From positions 1 through 5,130 of the forward strand of contig JAICIL010000320.1 in assembly GCA_025924435.1 (NCBI GenBank): 5,130 nucleotides of DNA, read 5' to 3'. Under the pieces are notes generated by a model. That model was not told where the DNA came from and made no database searches. It saw only the letters and a list, made by a program, of their open reading frames with translations. Of the stretch, positions 1-4,951 are shown in pieces; within the stretch, counting starts at the first letter, position 1, and the number at the start of each line of letters is the position of its first letter. The position numbers and the translations under genes were made by a program. The stretch comes from Chloroflexia bacterium. Lineage in GTDB: Bacteria > Chloroflexota > Chloroflexia > Thermomicrobiales > JALYUS01.

Positions 1-579
1 CTCGTTGCAGACGCCCGCGATGTGCGCCGTCGCACCGTTCGGATTGGCCTCGGGCGCGATAGATCCGCTCGCGGTGCAATAGCGGAAGACGATCTGTCGG
101 TCCGCCTCGATGCGGTGCAGCGTCTCCGCGTCCACGACGTAGCGCCCCTCGCCGTGCGCGACGGGCAGGCGAAGGACCGTGCCGTGCGGGATGGCCGTCG
201 TCCATGCGGTATCGGCACGCTCGACGCGGATGTGCACCCAGTGGCAGCGGAATCGCAGGCCCGCGTTGCGCATCAGGACGCCGGGGAGCAGCCCGGCCTC
301 GGTCAGCACCTGGAAGCCGTTGCAGATGCCGAGCACGGGCCGCCCCGCCGCCGCGAACGCCGCCACCGCCTCCATGACGGGCGCGAAGCGGGCAATCGCC
401 CCGGCGCGCAGGTAATCCCCGTATGAGAACCCCCCCGGCAGCACGATCGCGTCGAAGCGGCTGAGGTCCGTTTCGGTGCGCCAGACGCGCTCGGCGGGCG
501 TGCCGAGGGCGTCGCTCAGGGCGTGGACGGCGTCCATGTCGCCATTGCTGCCGGGGAAGGAGACGACCGCGCATTTCAT
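1..579 (-). CDS. purQ: Phosphoribosylformylglycinamidine synthase, glutaminase subunit PurQ (C-terminus beyond the window)
   Basis: Class I glutamine amidotransferase subunit of FGAM synthase. It hydrolyses glutamine and passes ammonia to PurL, which converts FGAR to FGAM in the fourth committed step of de novo purine synthesis (cytoplasmic, complexed with PurS and PurL). Seen here: 193 residues from ATG at 579, beginning MKCAVVSFPGSNGD. The oxyanion segment LPGGFSYGDYLRAGAIA is at about 47-63, the nucleophile elbow GICNGFQ with Cys86 at 84-90, the PurQ-specific PVAHGEGRY at 139-147, and the NPNG...IAGVCN stretch at 179-192. The frame stays open to base 1. Family members are about 225-230 residues long, so roughly 35 residues are missing, including the His-Glu of the catalytic triad (usual HPE motif). 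The upstream Shine-Dalgarno is weak (TTAGG-like). The gene follows purS after 46 nt that hold a hairpin repeat. The identification is very secure. Confidence 0.97.
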   Translation of the reverse strand, partial: MKCAVVSFPGSNGDMDAVHALSDALGTPAERVWRTETDLSRFDAIVLPGGFSYGDYLRAGAIARFAPVMEAVAAFAAAGRPVLGICNGFQVLTEAGLLPGVLMRNAGLRFRCHWVHIRVERADTAWTTAIPHGTVLRLPVAHGEGRYVVDAETLHRIEADRQIVFRYCTASGSIAPEANPNGATAHIAGVCNE

Positions 580-587
580 GGTGCCTA

Positions 588-625
588 ACCCCCCGCCCCT
601 TCCCCACAGGGAAGGGGAGTACTCG
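588..625 (-). repeat. GC-rich hairpin repeat element, copy 1 (purS-purQ spacer)
   Basis: A perfect 9-bp inverted repeat (CCCCTTCCC at 596-604 against GGGAAGGGG at 609-617) has a 4-nt CACA loop. It is flanked by a C-run on the left (589-594) and by GGGGAGTACTCG up to the purS stop on the right. Flanks and layout match the copy at 933-986: a G/C run, then a stem whose outer part is CCCCT/AGGGG, then AGT(A)n-TCG abutting the TAA stop of the upstream gene. It fills almost the whole purS-purQ gap. No T-tract follows the stem on either strand, so it does not look like an intrinsic terminator. It could act as an mRNA processing or stability element, but that is inference. Confidence 0.75.
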
Positions 626-928
626 TTACCACGCTTCGGTATCGAGGTCTTCGTCTTCGGATTCCCCGTCGTCGTACGCCTCGTCCACGACGTAGGCGTA
701 ATCCTCGATCACCGGGTTGGCGAGCAGTTTGTCGCACATCTCCTCGATCTTCGCGCGCGCGTCCGTCTCATCCCGCGCGACGAGGGCCAGTTCGATGTAC
801 TTGCCGACGCGGACGTTCGAGACGCCGCCGTAGCCGAGTTGCCGCAGGCCGCTCTCGACGGCCAGCCCCTGCGGATCATTAACGACGGGCTTGAGCATCA
901 CCGTCACGCCCGCCTGCCATCGTGGCAT
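626..928 (-). CDS. purS: Phosphoribosylformylglycinamidine synthase subunit PurS
   Basis: Small structural subunit that bridges PurQ and PurL in the multi-subunit FGAM synthase and is needed for ammonia transfer. The predicted protein has 100 residues. Diagnostic stretches are VTVMLKPVVNDPQG (8-21), LRQLGYGGVSNVRVGKYIEL (28-47) and EEMCDKLLANPVIEDY (62-77), all typical of the family. ATG at 928 was chosen because it places about seven residues before VTVMLKP, as in known PurS proteins; the upstream TTG at 967 would translate the hairpin repeat. A GGAGG (930-934) is present but only 1 nt from this ATG, which is unusually close. PurS is normally about 80-85 residues. The extra length is a strongly acidic tail (DDGESEDEDLDTEAW, 86-100) beyond the normal domain end. 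The gene lies between purC and purQ, as expected for this complex. Confidence 0.95.
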   Translation of the reverse strand: MPRWQAGVTVMLKPVVNDPQGLAVESGLRQLGYGGVSNVRVGKYIELALVARDETDARAKIEEMCDKLLANPVIEDYAYVVDEAYDDGESEDEDLDTEAW

Positions 929-932
929 ACCT

Positions 933-986
933 CCCCCCCCGACCCCCTCTCCTTTGCCCTGGGGCAAAGGAGAGGGGAGTAAATCG
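933..986 (-). repeat. GC-rich hairpin repeat element, copy 2 (purC-purS spacer)
   Basis: A perfect 16-bp inverted repeat (944-959 against 962-977, outer CCCCTCTCC, inner TTTGCCC/GGGCAAA) has a loop of only 2 nt, realistically 4 nt after the closing pair opens. It is flanked by a run of eight C on the left (933-940) and by AGTAAATCG on the right, ending exactly at the purC TAA stop. It shares its architecture and flanks with the hairpin at 588-625, so the two look like members of one dispersed intergenic family. On the transcribed strand the stem is followed by GTCGGGGGGGGAGGT and no U-tract, which argues against an intrinsic terminator. The G-run ends in the GGAGG in front of purS, so the element borders, and may supply, that gene's initiation region. 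Confidence 0.8.
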
Positions 987-1895
987 TTATACTGTGCCGC
1001 TTCCGTGCGGGAGCGGCGTGCCGGTCAATCGTTCGTAGGCGCGCAGATAGCGCGCGCGGGTCGCCTCCACCACGTCGGGCGGCAGGTGCGGCGCGGGCGG
1101 TTGCTTATTCCAGCCGGACGCTTCGAGCCAGTCGCGGAGCGGCTGCTTGTCCATGCTCGCCTGCGGGCGGCCCGGCGCGTACGTCTCGACATCCCAGAAG
1201 CGGGACGAATCGGGCGTCAGCAGTTCGTCAATCAGCGCGAGCGCGCCATCAATGAAACCGAACTCGAACTTCGTGTCCGCGAGGATGATCCCGCGCGCGG
1301 CGGCGTAGGCGCTCGCCTCGGCGTAGAGCGCCAGCGTCTTCCGCTCCAGCTCGCGCGCGAGGTCGGCGCCGACGATCTCCGTCAGCCGCGCGGGCGTGAT
1401 GTTCTCATCGTGCCCGGCGTCGTTCTTCAGGGCGGGCGTGAAGAGCGGGCGCGGCAATTGCGCGCTCTCGGTGATCCCGGATGGCAGGTCGTACCCCGCG
1501 ACGCCGCCCGTCCTCCGGTACTCCGCCCACCCGGAACCGGCGAGATAGCCGCGCGCGACGCACTCGATGTCAATCCGCGCGGCGCGCCGCCCGATCATGA
1601 CCCGGCCATCCAACATATCCCGTTGCGCGGCGAGGGAGGGGGGCAGATCGGTCACGTCGGCGGAGACGAGGTGATTGGGGACGAGATCGCGCATCCGGTC
1701 GAACCAGAAAAGCGAGAGGCCCGTGAGCACCCTGCCCTTGTCCGGGATGCCGTTCGGCATGACGACATCGAAGGCGGAGATGCGGTCGGTCGTCACGAAC
1801 AGGAGCAGATCGTCGGTGAGGCGGTAGGTGTCGCGCACCTTGCCGCGCCGGAAGGGTGTCAGGCCGGGGAGGTCGGTGGTCAGGAGCGCCTCCAC
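987..1895 (-). CDS. purC: Phosphoribosylaminoimidazole-succinocarboxamide synthase (SAICAR synthetase)
   Basis: ATP-dependent ligase that condenses CAIR with aspartate to give SAICAR, the substrate of PurB, whose gene lies just upstream. The protein has 302 residues, the length of the long PurC form. Numbered from GTG at 1895: RGKVRD at 17-22 (nucleotide-binding start of the domain), DRISAFDV at 37-44, NGIPDKGRVLT at 48-58, ECVARGYLAGSGW at 111-123, the aspartate/CAIR-site GHDENI at 161-166, DTKFEFG at 207-213, DELLTPDSSRFW at 223-234 and GRPQASMDKQ at 242-251. No key motif is lost. Start choice: GTG 1895 gives MEALLTTDLPGL, a typical N-terminus, with GGAGG (1906-1910) 10 nt upstream. GTG 1904 would add three residues and overlap the purB stop as GTGA, but leaves only 1 nt after GGAGG. 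The frame stays open further upstream inside purB, but that part shows no PurC similarity. Confidence 0.96.
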   Translation of the reverse strand: MEALLTTDLPGLTPFRRGKVRDTYRLTDDLLLFVTTDRISAFDVVMPNGIPDKGRVLTGLSLFWFDRMRDLVPNHLVSADVTDLPPSLAAQRDMLDGRVMIGRRAARIDIECVARGYLAGSGWAEYRRTGGVAGYDLPSGITESAQLPRPLFTPALKNDAGHDENITPARLTEIVGADLARELERKTLALYAEASAYAAARGIILADTKFEFGFIDGALALIDELLTPDSSRFWDVETYAPGRPQASMDKQPLRDWLEASGWNKQPPAPHLPPDVVEATRARYLRAYERLTGTPLPHGSGTV

Positions 1896-1900
1896 GCGCT

Positions 1901-3292
1901 TCACCCCTCCCCGATGCCGAGGCGCGCGAACGCGGTCTCGATGTGCGCGAGGTGATAGCCGGGGTCGAAGAGCGCCGCCAGTTCGTCCGGCGCGAGCAGT
2001 TCGGCGACCGTCGCATTCCGGCCGAGGATCGTTTGCAGCGGTTCGCCCGTTGCCCACGACTCCATCGCGCCGCGCTGGACGATCTTGTAGGCGTCCTGCC
2101 GGGCCATGCCGTGCTCTGTCAGCACGAGGAGGACGCGCTGCGAGGCGACGAGGCCATGCGTGGACTCCAAATTCTCCCGCATCCGCTCCGGGAAGACGAC
2201 GAGTTCGTCCATGATCCGCGTGAAGAGGCGGAGCATGTAATCGGCGAGCGTGAACGACTCCGGGAAGATGATCCGCTCCGGCGCGCTGTTCGAGATGTCG
2301 CGCTCGTGCCAGAGCGGAACGTTCTCCATCGCGGCGTTGCTGTACGACCGGACGACGCGCGCGTGGCGGCTGATCCGCTCGGTCTTGTGCGGATTTCGCT
2401 TGTGCGGCATCGCGCTCGACCCCTGCTGATCCACCGCCGCGCCGAGCGAGACGGGAAGGTCTTCGTCAGGACTGAGGACTGAGGGCTGAGGACTGAGATC
2501 GGCTTGCTGCCCGCTGCCTGCTGTACTACCGAAAGGCTCCTCGACTTCGTGGACTTCGGTGCGCTGGAGGTGGCGGATTTCGACGGCGAACTTCTCCAGC
2601 GAGGTGGCGAGCAGCGCGAGCGCCATGATGACCTGCGCGTGGCGGTCGCGCTGCAAGATCTGCGTGCTGACGGGGGCGGGCGCGAGGCCGAGGAGGGCGC
2701 AGGCGCGTTCCTCGATCGCCGGCGGCACATGGGCGTGCGTGCCGACCGCGCCGCTGATCTTGCCGTACGCCATCTGCGCGCGGGCCGCCTCGATGCGCGT
2801 GCGGTGGCGGCGAATTTCGTCCACCCACATCGCGAGCACGAAGCCGAAGGTCAGCGGCTCGGCGTGGACGCCGTGCGTCCGCCCGATCATCAGCGTCATC
2901 TTGTGCGCGACGGCCTGCTTCGTCACCGCCCGCTCGAACTCGGCCAGTTGATCCAAGATCAGGTCGAGCGCGTCCACCGTCAGCAGCGAGAGTGCGGTGT
3001 CCACGACATCCGAACTGGTCAGGCCCATGTGGACGTAGCGGGCGGCGTCGCCGATCGTCTCGCCCATCGCCCAGAGGAAGGCGGTCGTGTCGTGGTCGGT
3101 GCGGCGCTCGATCTCGCGGACGCGTTCGGGGTCGGCGGAGGCGGTGCGGATCGCCGCCATCGCCTCCGGCGGGATCGCGCCGCGCTCCGCCCACGCCTCG
3201 CAGACGGCGATCTCGACCCGCACCATCGTGTCAATCCGGCGCCGCTCGCTCCAGATCTGCCCCATCGCCGGATGTGTGTAGCGCCCTACCAC
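1901..3292 (-). CDS. purB: Adenylosuccinate lyase with an in-frame insertion before the signature loop
   Basis: Fumarase/aspartase-superfamily lyase that splits SAICAR to AICAR plus fumarate, and adenylosuccinate to AMP plus fumarate; normally a homotetramer. Predicted 463 residues. From GTG 3292 the protein begins MVGRYTHPAMGQIWSE, matching the usual MIxRYxxPEMxxIW start. Motifs: HDTTAF with His67, TSSDVVDT at 92-99, GRTHGVHAEPLTFG with general-acid His140, TQILQRD at 210-216, and signature GSSAMPHKRNP at 291-301 with catalytic-loop serines 292-293. Between EPFG (252-255) and QQGSS lie 33 residues (256-288, bases 2429-2527) where typical PurB has only about two. Without them the length would be about 432, the family norm, so this is an insertion in an otherwise intact enzyme. 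It includes two heptamer repeat blocks. GGAGGT at 3301-3306 lies 8 nt before the GTG, inside mtaB. Activity of the altered enzyme is inferred from its intact reading frame and conserved motifs. Confidence 0.95.
   Translation of the reverse strand: MVGRYTHPAMGQIWSERRRIDTMVRVEIAVCEAWAERGAIPPEAMAAIRTASADPERVREIERRTDHDTTAFLWAMGETIGDAARYVHMGLTSSDVVDTALSLLTVDALDLILDQLAEFERAVTKQAVAHKMTLMIGRTHGVHAEPLTFGFVLAMWVDEIRRHRTRIEAARAQMAYGKISGAVGTHAHVPPAIEERACALLGLAPAPVSTQILQRDRHAQVIMALALLATSLEKFAVEIRHLQRTEVHEVEEPFGSTAGSGQQADLSPQPSVLSPDEDLPVSLGAAVDQQGSSAMPHKRNPHKTERISRHARVVRSYSNAAMENVPLWHERDISNSAPERIIFPESFTLADYMLRLFTRIMDELVVFPERMRENLESTHGLVASQRVLLVLTEHGMARQDAYKIVQRGAMESWATGEPLQTILGRNATVAELLAPDELAALFDPGYHLAHIETAFARLGIGEG
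1906..1910 (-). promoter_or_regulatory. Shine-Dalgarno of purC (decides between two GTG starts)
   Basis: GGAGG within a longer GGGGAGGGG run inside the last codons of purB. It is 10 nt from GTG 1895 but only 1 nt from GTG 1904, so it favours the former. The placement implies translational coupling of purC to purB. Confidence 0.65.
2466..2524 (-). repeat. Composite heptanucleotide repeat element inside purB
   Basis: Two tandem period-7 blocks lie side by side. Block A (2466-2497) has about 4.5 units of TGAGGAC type on the plus strand, with one unit changed to TGAGGGC and the first to TCAGGAC. Block B (2504-2524) has three degenerate units, TTGCTGC, CCGCTGC, CTGCTGT. Read on the coding strand they give the peptide STAGSGQQADLSPQPSVLSP. 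They lie within the 99-base stretch that PurB relatives lack. The same block order, orientation and reading frame occur in mtaB at 3973-4022. Similar 7-bp tandem repeats (STRR) are known from heterocystous cyanobacteria; whether this is the same class is not established here. Confidence 0.85.
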
Positions 3293-3293
3293 G

Positions 3294-4739
3294 TCACCGC
3301 ACCTCCGCCACGACCGCACCGTCGAGGTACGCCGATTCCGCATGCACGAGCCGGGTCGGCAGCACGCGATTATGCACGTCGCTGTCCGCCGTCGCGAGGA
3401 CGCGGAGGTAGTTGTCGGTCAGGCCGCTCCATCGCCCGTCCGGCTCGCGGTCCTCCCAGAGCACGTCCATCGTCCGCCCGACGAAGCGCCGGTGATACTC
3501 GAGCGATAGTTCATTGGAAAGGGCGAGCACGCGCGCCATCCGTTCTTTCTTCACGTCTGGCCGCACCTGATCGGTCATCCCCGCCGCTTCGGTGCCCGCG
3601 CGCTCGGAATAGGGGAATCCATGAACTTTGCTGAATGCCAGTTCGCGGCAGAGGGCGAGCGTCTCCGCGAACTCGGCCTCCGTCTCGCCGGGGAAGCCGA
3701 CGATCACGTCCGTCGTGATCGAACAGTCGGGGATGGCGGCGCGCACCCGCTCGACGGCGCGGCGGAACTGATCGGGATTGTAGCGGCGGCGCATCGCGCG
3801 GAGCACGCGGGCCGAGCCGGACTGGATCGGCATGTGCAGGTGGCGCGCCATCCGTCGGTCCGCCCAGCAGGCGAGCAGGTCCGGCTTCAATTCGGCGGGG
3901 CCGACGCTCGTCAGGCGGATGCGCGGCGGCGTCGGGCCGGCGAGGATGGAACGAAGCAGGCCGGGCAAGCGAAGGACTGAGGACTGAGGACTGAGGACTG
4001 AGGCATCCGCCCACTGTCCGCTCGCCTCCCGGTACATGCCGACGTAGGTGCCGGTCAGCACGACTTCCCGATAACCCATCGCCGCGCTTTCCGCGACCTC
4101 GCGGCGGACGCGCTCCGCCGCGACGCTCCCCGAGCGACCGCGCGCGCGCGGGACGATGCAGAAGGTGCAGTTCGCGTCGCACCCCTCCTGAATTTTGATC
4201 GTGCGCCGGGTGCGATGCGCGGCGTGGATGTGCAGGTGCGTGTCCGACAGCCCGACCGCCGCGAGCCGGTCCGCGAACCGCTCGACCGCCTCCGCGACGA
4301 CGCGCTCCTTGTCCACCGAGCCGAGCACGAGGTCCACCTCCGCCATCGCCGCCGCATCCTCCGGCGCGACCGCCGTGTAGCAGCCGATGGCGGCGACCAA
4401 TGCGTCCGCGCCGCCGGTCTGGCGCGCCCGGCGGAGATACTGGCGGCCCTTCTTGTCCGCGATGTGCGTGACGGTGCAGGTATTGACGATGTAGAGGTCG
4501 GCGGGCGCGTCGAACGGCACTTCCGCGAACCCCTGCTCCTGCAAGGCGAAGGAGATCGCCTGCGCGTCGGCGGTGTTCAGTTTGCAGCCGAGGGTATGGA
4601 TGGCGAAAGTCGGTCGTGTCGGATCGCGATACGGTTCGTCCCGCACGGTGATGGTGTCGAGGCCGACAAGGGCAACCGGGACGGGCGCGTCGTTGCGCTC
4701 ATCATGATCGAGATACTCAACTGTCAGCGTCTCCACCAT
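3294..4739 (-). CDS. mtaB: tRNA (N6-L-threonylcarbamoyladenosine(37)-C2)-methylthiotransferase MtaB
   Basis: Radical SAM enzyme that inserts a methylthio group at C2 of t6A37 in ANN-decoding tRNAs, giving ms2t6A. It needs two [4Fe-4S] clusters. The 481-residue protein has the MTTase N-terminal domain with HTLGCKLN (Cys52), NTCTVT (Cys88) and AAIGCYT (Cys120). The radical SAM motif CDANCTFC follows (Cys187, 191, 194), then HLHMPIQSGSARVL at 300-313, GFPGETEAEF at 348-357 and FPYSERAGTEAA at 375-386. A C-terminal region of about 60 residues fits a TRAM domain. TLGCKLN and the AIGCYT context favour MtaB over MiaB or RimO. Two oddities: about 41 residues precede the usual start of the family, and a heptamer-derived insert (about 239-257) interrupts the loop after VLTGTYVGMY. 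ATG 4739 is the first start after an in-frame TGA at 4755-4757; its ribosome binding site is weak (GAGGG, 11 nt away). purB follows 1 nt after the stop. Confidence 0.93.
   Translation of the reverse strand: MVETLTVEYLDHDERNDAPVPVALVGLDTITVRDEPYRDPTRPTFAIHTLGCKLNTADAQAISFALQEQGFAEVPFDAPADLYIVNTCTVTHIADKKGRQYLRRARQTGGADALVAAIGCYTAVAPEDAAAMAEVDLVLGSVDKERVVAEAVERFADRLAAVGLSDTHLHIHAAHRTRRTIKIQEGCDANCTFCIVPRARGRSGSVAAERVRREVAESAAMGYREVVLTGTYVGMYREASGQWADASVLSPQSSVLRLPGLLRSILAGPTPPRIRLTSVGPAELKPDLLACWADRRMARHLHMPIQSGSARVLRAMRRRYNPDQFRRAVERVRAAIPDCSITTDVIVGFPGETEAEFAETLALCRELAFSKVHGFPYSERAGTEAAGMTDQVRPDVKKERMARVLALSNELSLEYHRRFVGRTMDVLWEDREPDGRWSGLTDNYLRVLATADSDVHNRVLPTRLVHAESAYLDGAVVAEVR
3301..3306 (-). 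promoter_or_regulatory. Shine-Dalgarno of purB
   Basis: A perfect GGAGGT lies 8 nt before GTG 3292, within the last codons of mtaB. It fixes the purB start at the GTG, which also gives the family-typical N-terminus; the upstream ATG at 3343 would add 17 residues with no family similarity. It indicates coupled translation of mtaB and purB. Confidence 0.8.
3973..4022 (-). repeat. Composite heptanucleotide repeat element inside mtaB
   Basis: Block A is four perfect AGGACTG units plus AGG (3973-4003, plus strand). A short spacer follows, then degenerate block B units GCCCACT (4009-4015) and GTCCGCT (4016-4022). The coding strand reads ASGQWADASVLSPQSSVLR, closely resembling the purB insert. The 18 bases of block B plus GAT match the purB copy at 13 positions by eye, beyond what the tandem units alone require. 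Perfect unit identity suggests the array expanded recently or is still being homogenised. Confidence 0.88.
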
Positions 4740-4794
4740 GCGCCGGTCTGACCCTCATCGTGCCCTGCTCGGGACATGCGCCCAACCCTGCACC

Positions 4795-4803
4795 AGTATA
4801 GCA
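4795..4803 (-). promoter_or_regulatory. Candidate extended -10 promoter of the mtaB-pur operon
   Basis: The minus strand carries TGCTATACT, an extended -10 (TGn-TATACT, 5 of 6 to TATAAT), about 56 nt upstream of the mtaB ATG. No convincing -35 hexamer is seen at 16-18 nt spacing, which extended -10 promoters can tolerate. No purine riboswitch fold or PurBox-like repeat was recognised between here and the gene. Prediction by eye only. Confidence 0.4.
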
Positions 4804-4859
4804 GAACTGTGTACGTATGGACGGGGGATCGGCTCAGACGGCTTTCGTCCGCCGATTGG

Positions 4860-4887
4860 GCGTGGTACGCTGTACGCAGTACGCAAT
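4860..4887 (+). repeat. Heptamer repeat, TACGCAG family
   Basis: Four period-7 units in the divergent spacer: GCGTGGT (degenerate), ACGCTGT, ACGCAGT, ACGCAAT. The three right-hand units agree at five of seven positions. The sequence differs from the blocks inside purB and mtaB but has the same unit length. It lies about 65 bp before the pepC start, between the candidate operon promoter and the pepC ribosome binding site. Confidence 0.65.
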
Positions 4888-4910
4888 GGTGGAAAACGCG
4901 ACGCCATCGT

Positions 4911-4924
4911 TTCATGGTTCATGG
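4911..4924 (+). repeat. Heptamer repeat, TTCATGG family, within a small inverted repeat
   Basis: Two perfect TTCATGG units stand back to back, and a further TCATGG follows at 4930-4935 out of register. The block also sits in a 5-bp inverted repeat, TTTCA (4910-4914) and TGAAA (4925-4929), with a 10-nt centre. It ends only about 10 nt before the Shine-Dalgarno of pepC, so it would be in that gene's leader. It may be a repeat block like its neighbours or, less likely, an operator; two units are thin evidence. Confidence 0.45.
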
Positions 4925-4933
4925 TGAAATCAT

Positions 4934-4943
4934 GGGAAGGGAG
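4934..4943 (+). promoter_or_regulatory. Shine-Dalgarno of the C1 peptidase gene
   Basis: The purine run GGGAAGGGAG ends 8 nt before ATG 4952 and supports that start over the nearby ATGs at 4914, 4921 and 4932. No convincing plus-strand -35/-10 pair was recognised upstream. Confidence 0.65.
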
Positions 4944-4951
4944 CAGCCACA

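Noticed and set aside
944..977. Strong hairpin as a Rho-independent terminator between purC and purS
   Set aside because: No T-tract follows the stem on either strand, purS and purQ of the same pathway continue immediately downstream, and a sister element sits in the next gap.
996..1017. Stem-loop at the end of purC (GCCGCT against AGCGGC)
   Set aside because: It lies inside the coding region, has an internal mismatch on the transcribed strand and no T-tract; inverted repeats of this size are common by chance at this GC content.
891..1955. Plus-strand open frame (354 codons) opposite purC
   Set aside because: Antisense shadow of purC that also reads through the hairpin repeat; no recognisable domain or ribosome binding site.
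1905..2057. Longer PurC starting at an ATG inside purB (position 2057)
   Set aside because: The extra 50 or so residues are the out-of-frame shadow of the PurB C-terminus, whereas GTG 1895 or 1904 gives the normal family N-terminus.
2504..3634. Long plus-strand open frame (376 codons) opposite purB and mtaB
   Set aside because: Lies antisense to two clearly recognised genes, has an arginine/glycine-rich composition typical of the reverse frame of GC-rich coding DNA, and shows no motif.
3973..4003. CRISPR-like or transposon-end interpretation of the repeat arrays
   Set aside because: Units are 7 bp and directly contiguous with no spacers, and no transposase, target duplication or terminal inverted repeats are seen nearby.
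4740..4951. Purine riboswitch or PurR operator upstream of the operon
   Set aside because: No purine-aptamer core sequences or PurBox-like paired motifs could be recognised in the 212-bp spacer.
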